NCBI GenBank assembly: GCA_020848315.1
Contig: JADLAH010000132.1
Location: 1 to 6,124, forward strand
Reading direction: 5' to 3'
From: Chitinophagales bacterium
GTDB taxonomy: Bacteria; Bacteroidota; Bacteroidia; Chitinophagales; JADIYW01
DNA: 6,124 nucleotides
Shown in pieces: positions 5,646 through 6,124 of this stretch (position 1 is its first letter; each line of letters opens with the position of its first letter). Under the pieces are notes generated by a model, which had not been told where the DNA came from, searched no databases, and was given only the letters and a program-made list of their open reading frames with translations. Position numbers and translations under genes: made by a program.

Positions 5646-6124
5646 ATGAACCATACATTAGATGAGACGATAGCACAGGAATTTGCCGCCACCTTACAGG
5701 GCGATTTTTTCTACTCAACAACCATGCGTACCCTCTACGCCACCGATGCGTCGGTGTACAAAGAATATCCGCTGGCGGTAGCCTATCCCAAGTCCCGAAA
5801 AGATATCCAACTCCTGATTGAATTTGCCCGCCGGCAAAAAACTTCGCTTATTCCGCGTACGGCCGGTACCTCGCTCGGCGGACAGGTGGTGGGCAACGGC
5901 ATAGTGGTCGATATGTCCAAATATTTCAACCGCATCCTGGAAGTGAATCCGGCAGAGCAGTATGTCATCGTCGAACCCGGTGTGGTGCGCGACGAACTGA
6001 ACCGACAAATGAAACAGTATGGCCTCTTCTTCGGACCGGAAACCTCTACGGCCAACCGTGCGATGATCGGCGGCATGGTGGGTAATAATTCCTGCGGTAC
6101 CAATTCCATCGTGTACGGCTCCAC
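5646..6124 (+). CDS. FAD-binding oxidase, probable FAD/Fe-S fusion oxidoreductase (3'-truncated by window edge)
   Basis: The frame from ATG 5646 stays open to the window edge: 159 complete codons. It is the start of an FAD_binding_4 (PCMH-type) domain. The FAD pyrophosphate-binding signature PRTAGTSLGGQ is at 70-80, followed by VVDMSKYFNRI (87-97), VEPGV (109-113) and GGMVGNNSCGTNSIVYG (142-158). The N-terminal pattern (TLYATDASVYKEYP, 29-42) together with GNNSCG is typical of the glycolate/D-lactate dehydrogenase-like flavoproteins. In Bacteroidota many of these are long (about 950-1000 aa) and continue into a Fe-S/CCG-domain half. That C-terminal half is outside the window, so the fusion is inferred. 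The enzyme would oxidise a 2-hydroxy acid in the cytoplasm or at the inner membrane face; the substrate cannot be told. There is no clear Shine-Dalgarno sequence, and a terminator upstream makes it a separate unit. Confidence 0.9.
   Translation, partial: MNHTLDETIAQEFAATLQGDFFYSTTMRTLYATDASVYKEYPLAVAYPKSRKDIQLLIEFARRQKTSLIPRTAGTSLGGQVVGNGIVVDMSKYFNRILEVNPAEQYVIVEPGVVRDELNRQMKQYGLFFGPETSTANRAMIGGMVGNNSCGTNSIVYGS

Noticed and set aside
5783..6124. Open frame on the - strand at the right edge, and a second one at 5715-6008
   Set aside because: Both are antisense to the FAD-binding oxidase, whose + strand frame carries clear family motifs.

Overview
The window looks like chromosomal DNA of a Bacteroidota bacterium, possibly of the Chitinophagia/Sphingobacteriia kind. 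Start codons mostly lack a Shine-Dalgarno sequence. Several upstream regions carry boxes resembling the phylum's -7 element TAnnTTTG. The gene families also fit: an AAA/DUF4143 ATPase, a secreted M13 peptidase, a small signal-peptide protein of lipocalin-like look, and the start of what looks like the long FAD/Fe-S oxidoreductase common in this phylum. All genes read on the + strand. Assignment to the phylum is an inference from these traits.

Layout. Bases 1-1059 hold a 5'-truncated reverse transcriptase with both retron hallmarks (NAxxH and VTG) and an intact YADD centre. A 100-base AT-rich gap follows, built of three 33-base repeats, each centred on a dyad. It leads into an AAA ATPase with a DUF4143/PD-(D/E)xK-like C-terminus (1160-2518), visibly more AT-rich than its neighbours. 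Next is a secreted M13 (neprilysin/PepO-type) zinc metallopeptidase (2615-4615), closed by a strong intrinsic terminator. A gene-poor stretch (4674-5066) follows. It holds a LytTR-like direct repeat, a promoter-like block, a 20-bp-arm hairpin ending in a T-run, and two related dyads, the second overlapping a candidate promoter for a small exported protein (5067-5480). That gene has its own GC-rich terminator. The window ends inside an FAD-binding oxidase gene starting at 5646.

How the genes relate. I see no operon. Each gene appears to have its own upstream signals, and two are followed by clear terminators. The retron RT is the only recognisable defence-type component. Its msr-msd RNA and any effector are not visible and, if present, are probably upstream of base 1. 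The AAA/DUF4143 gene next to it may be an independent, horizontally acquired gene rather than its partner. The M13 peptidase, the small exported protein and the FAD oxidase look like ordinary host functions. The least explained sequence is the regulatory DNA at 1076-1155 and 4717-5050.
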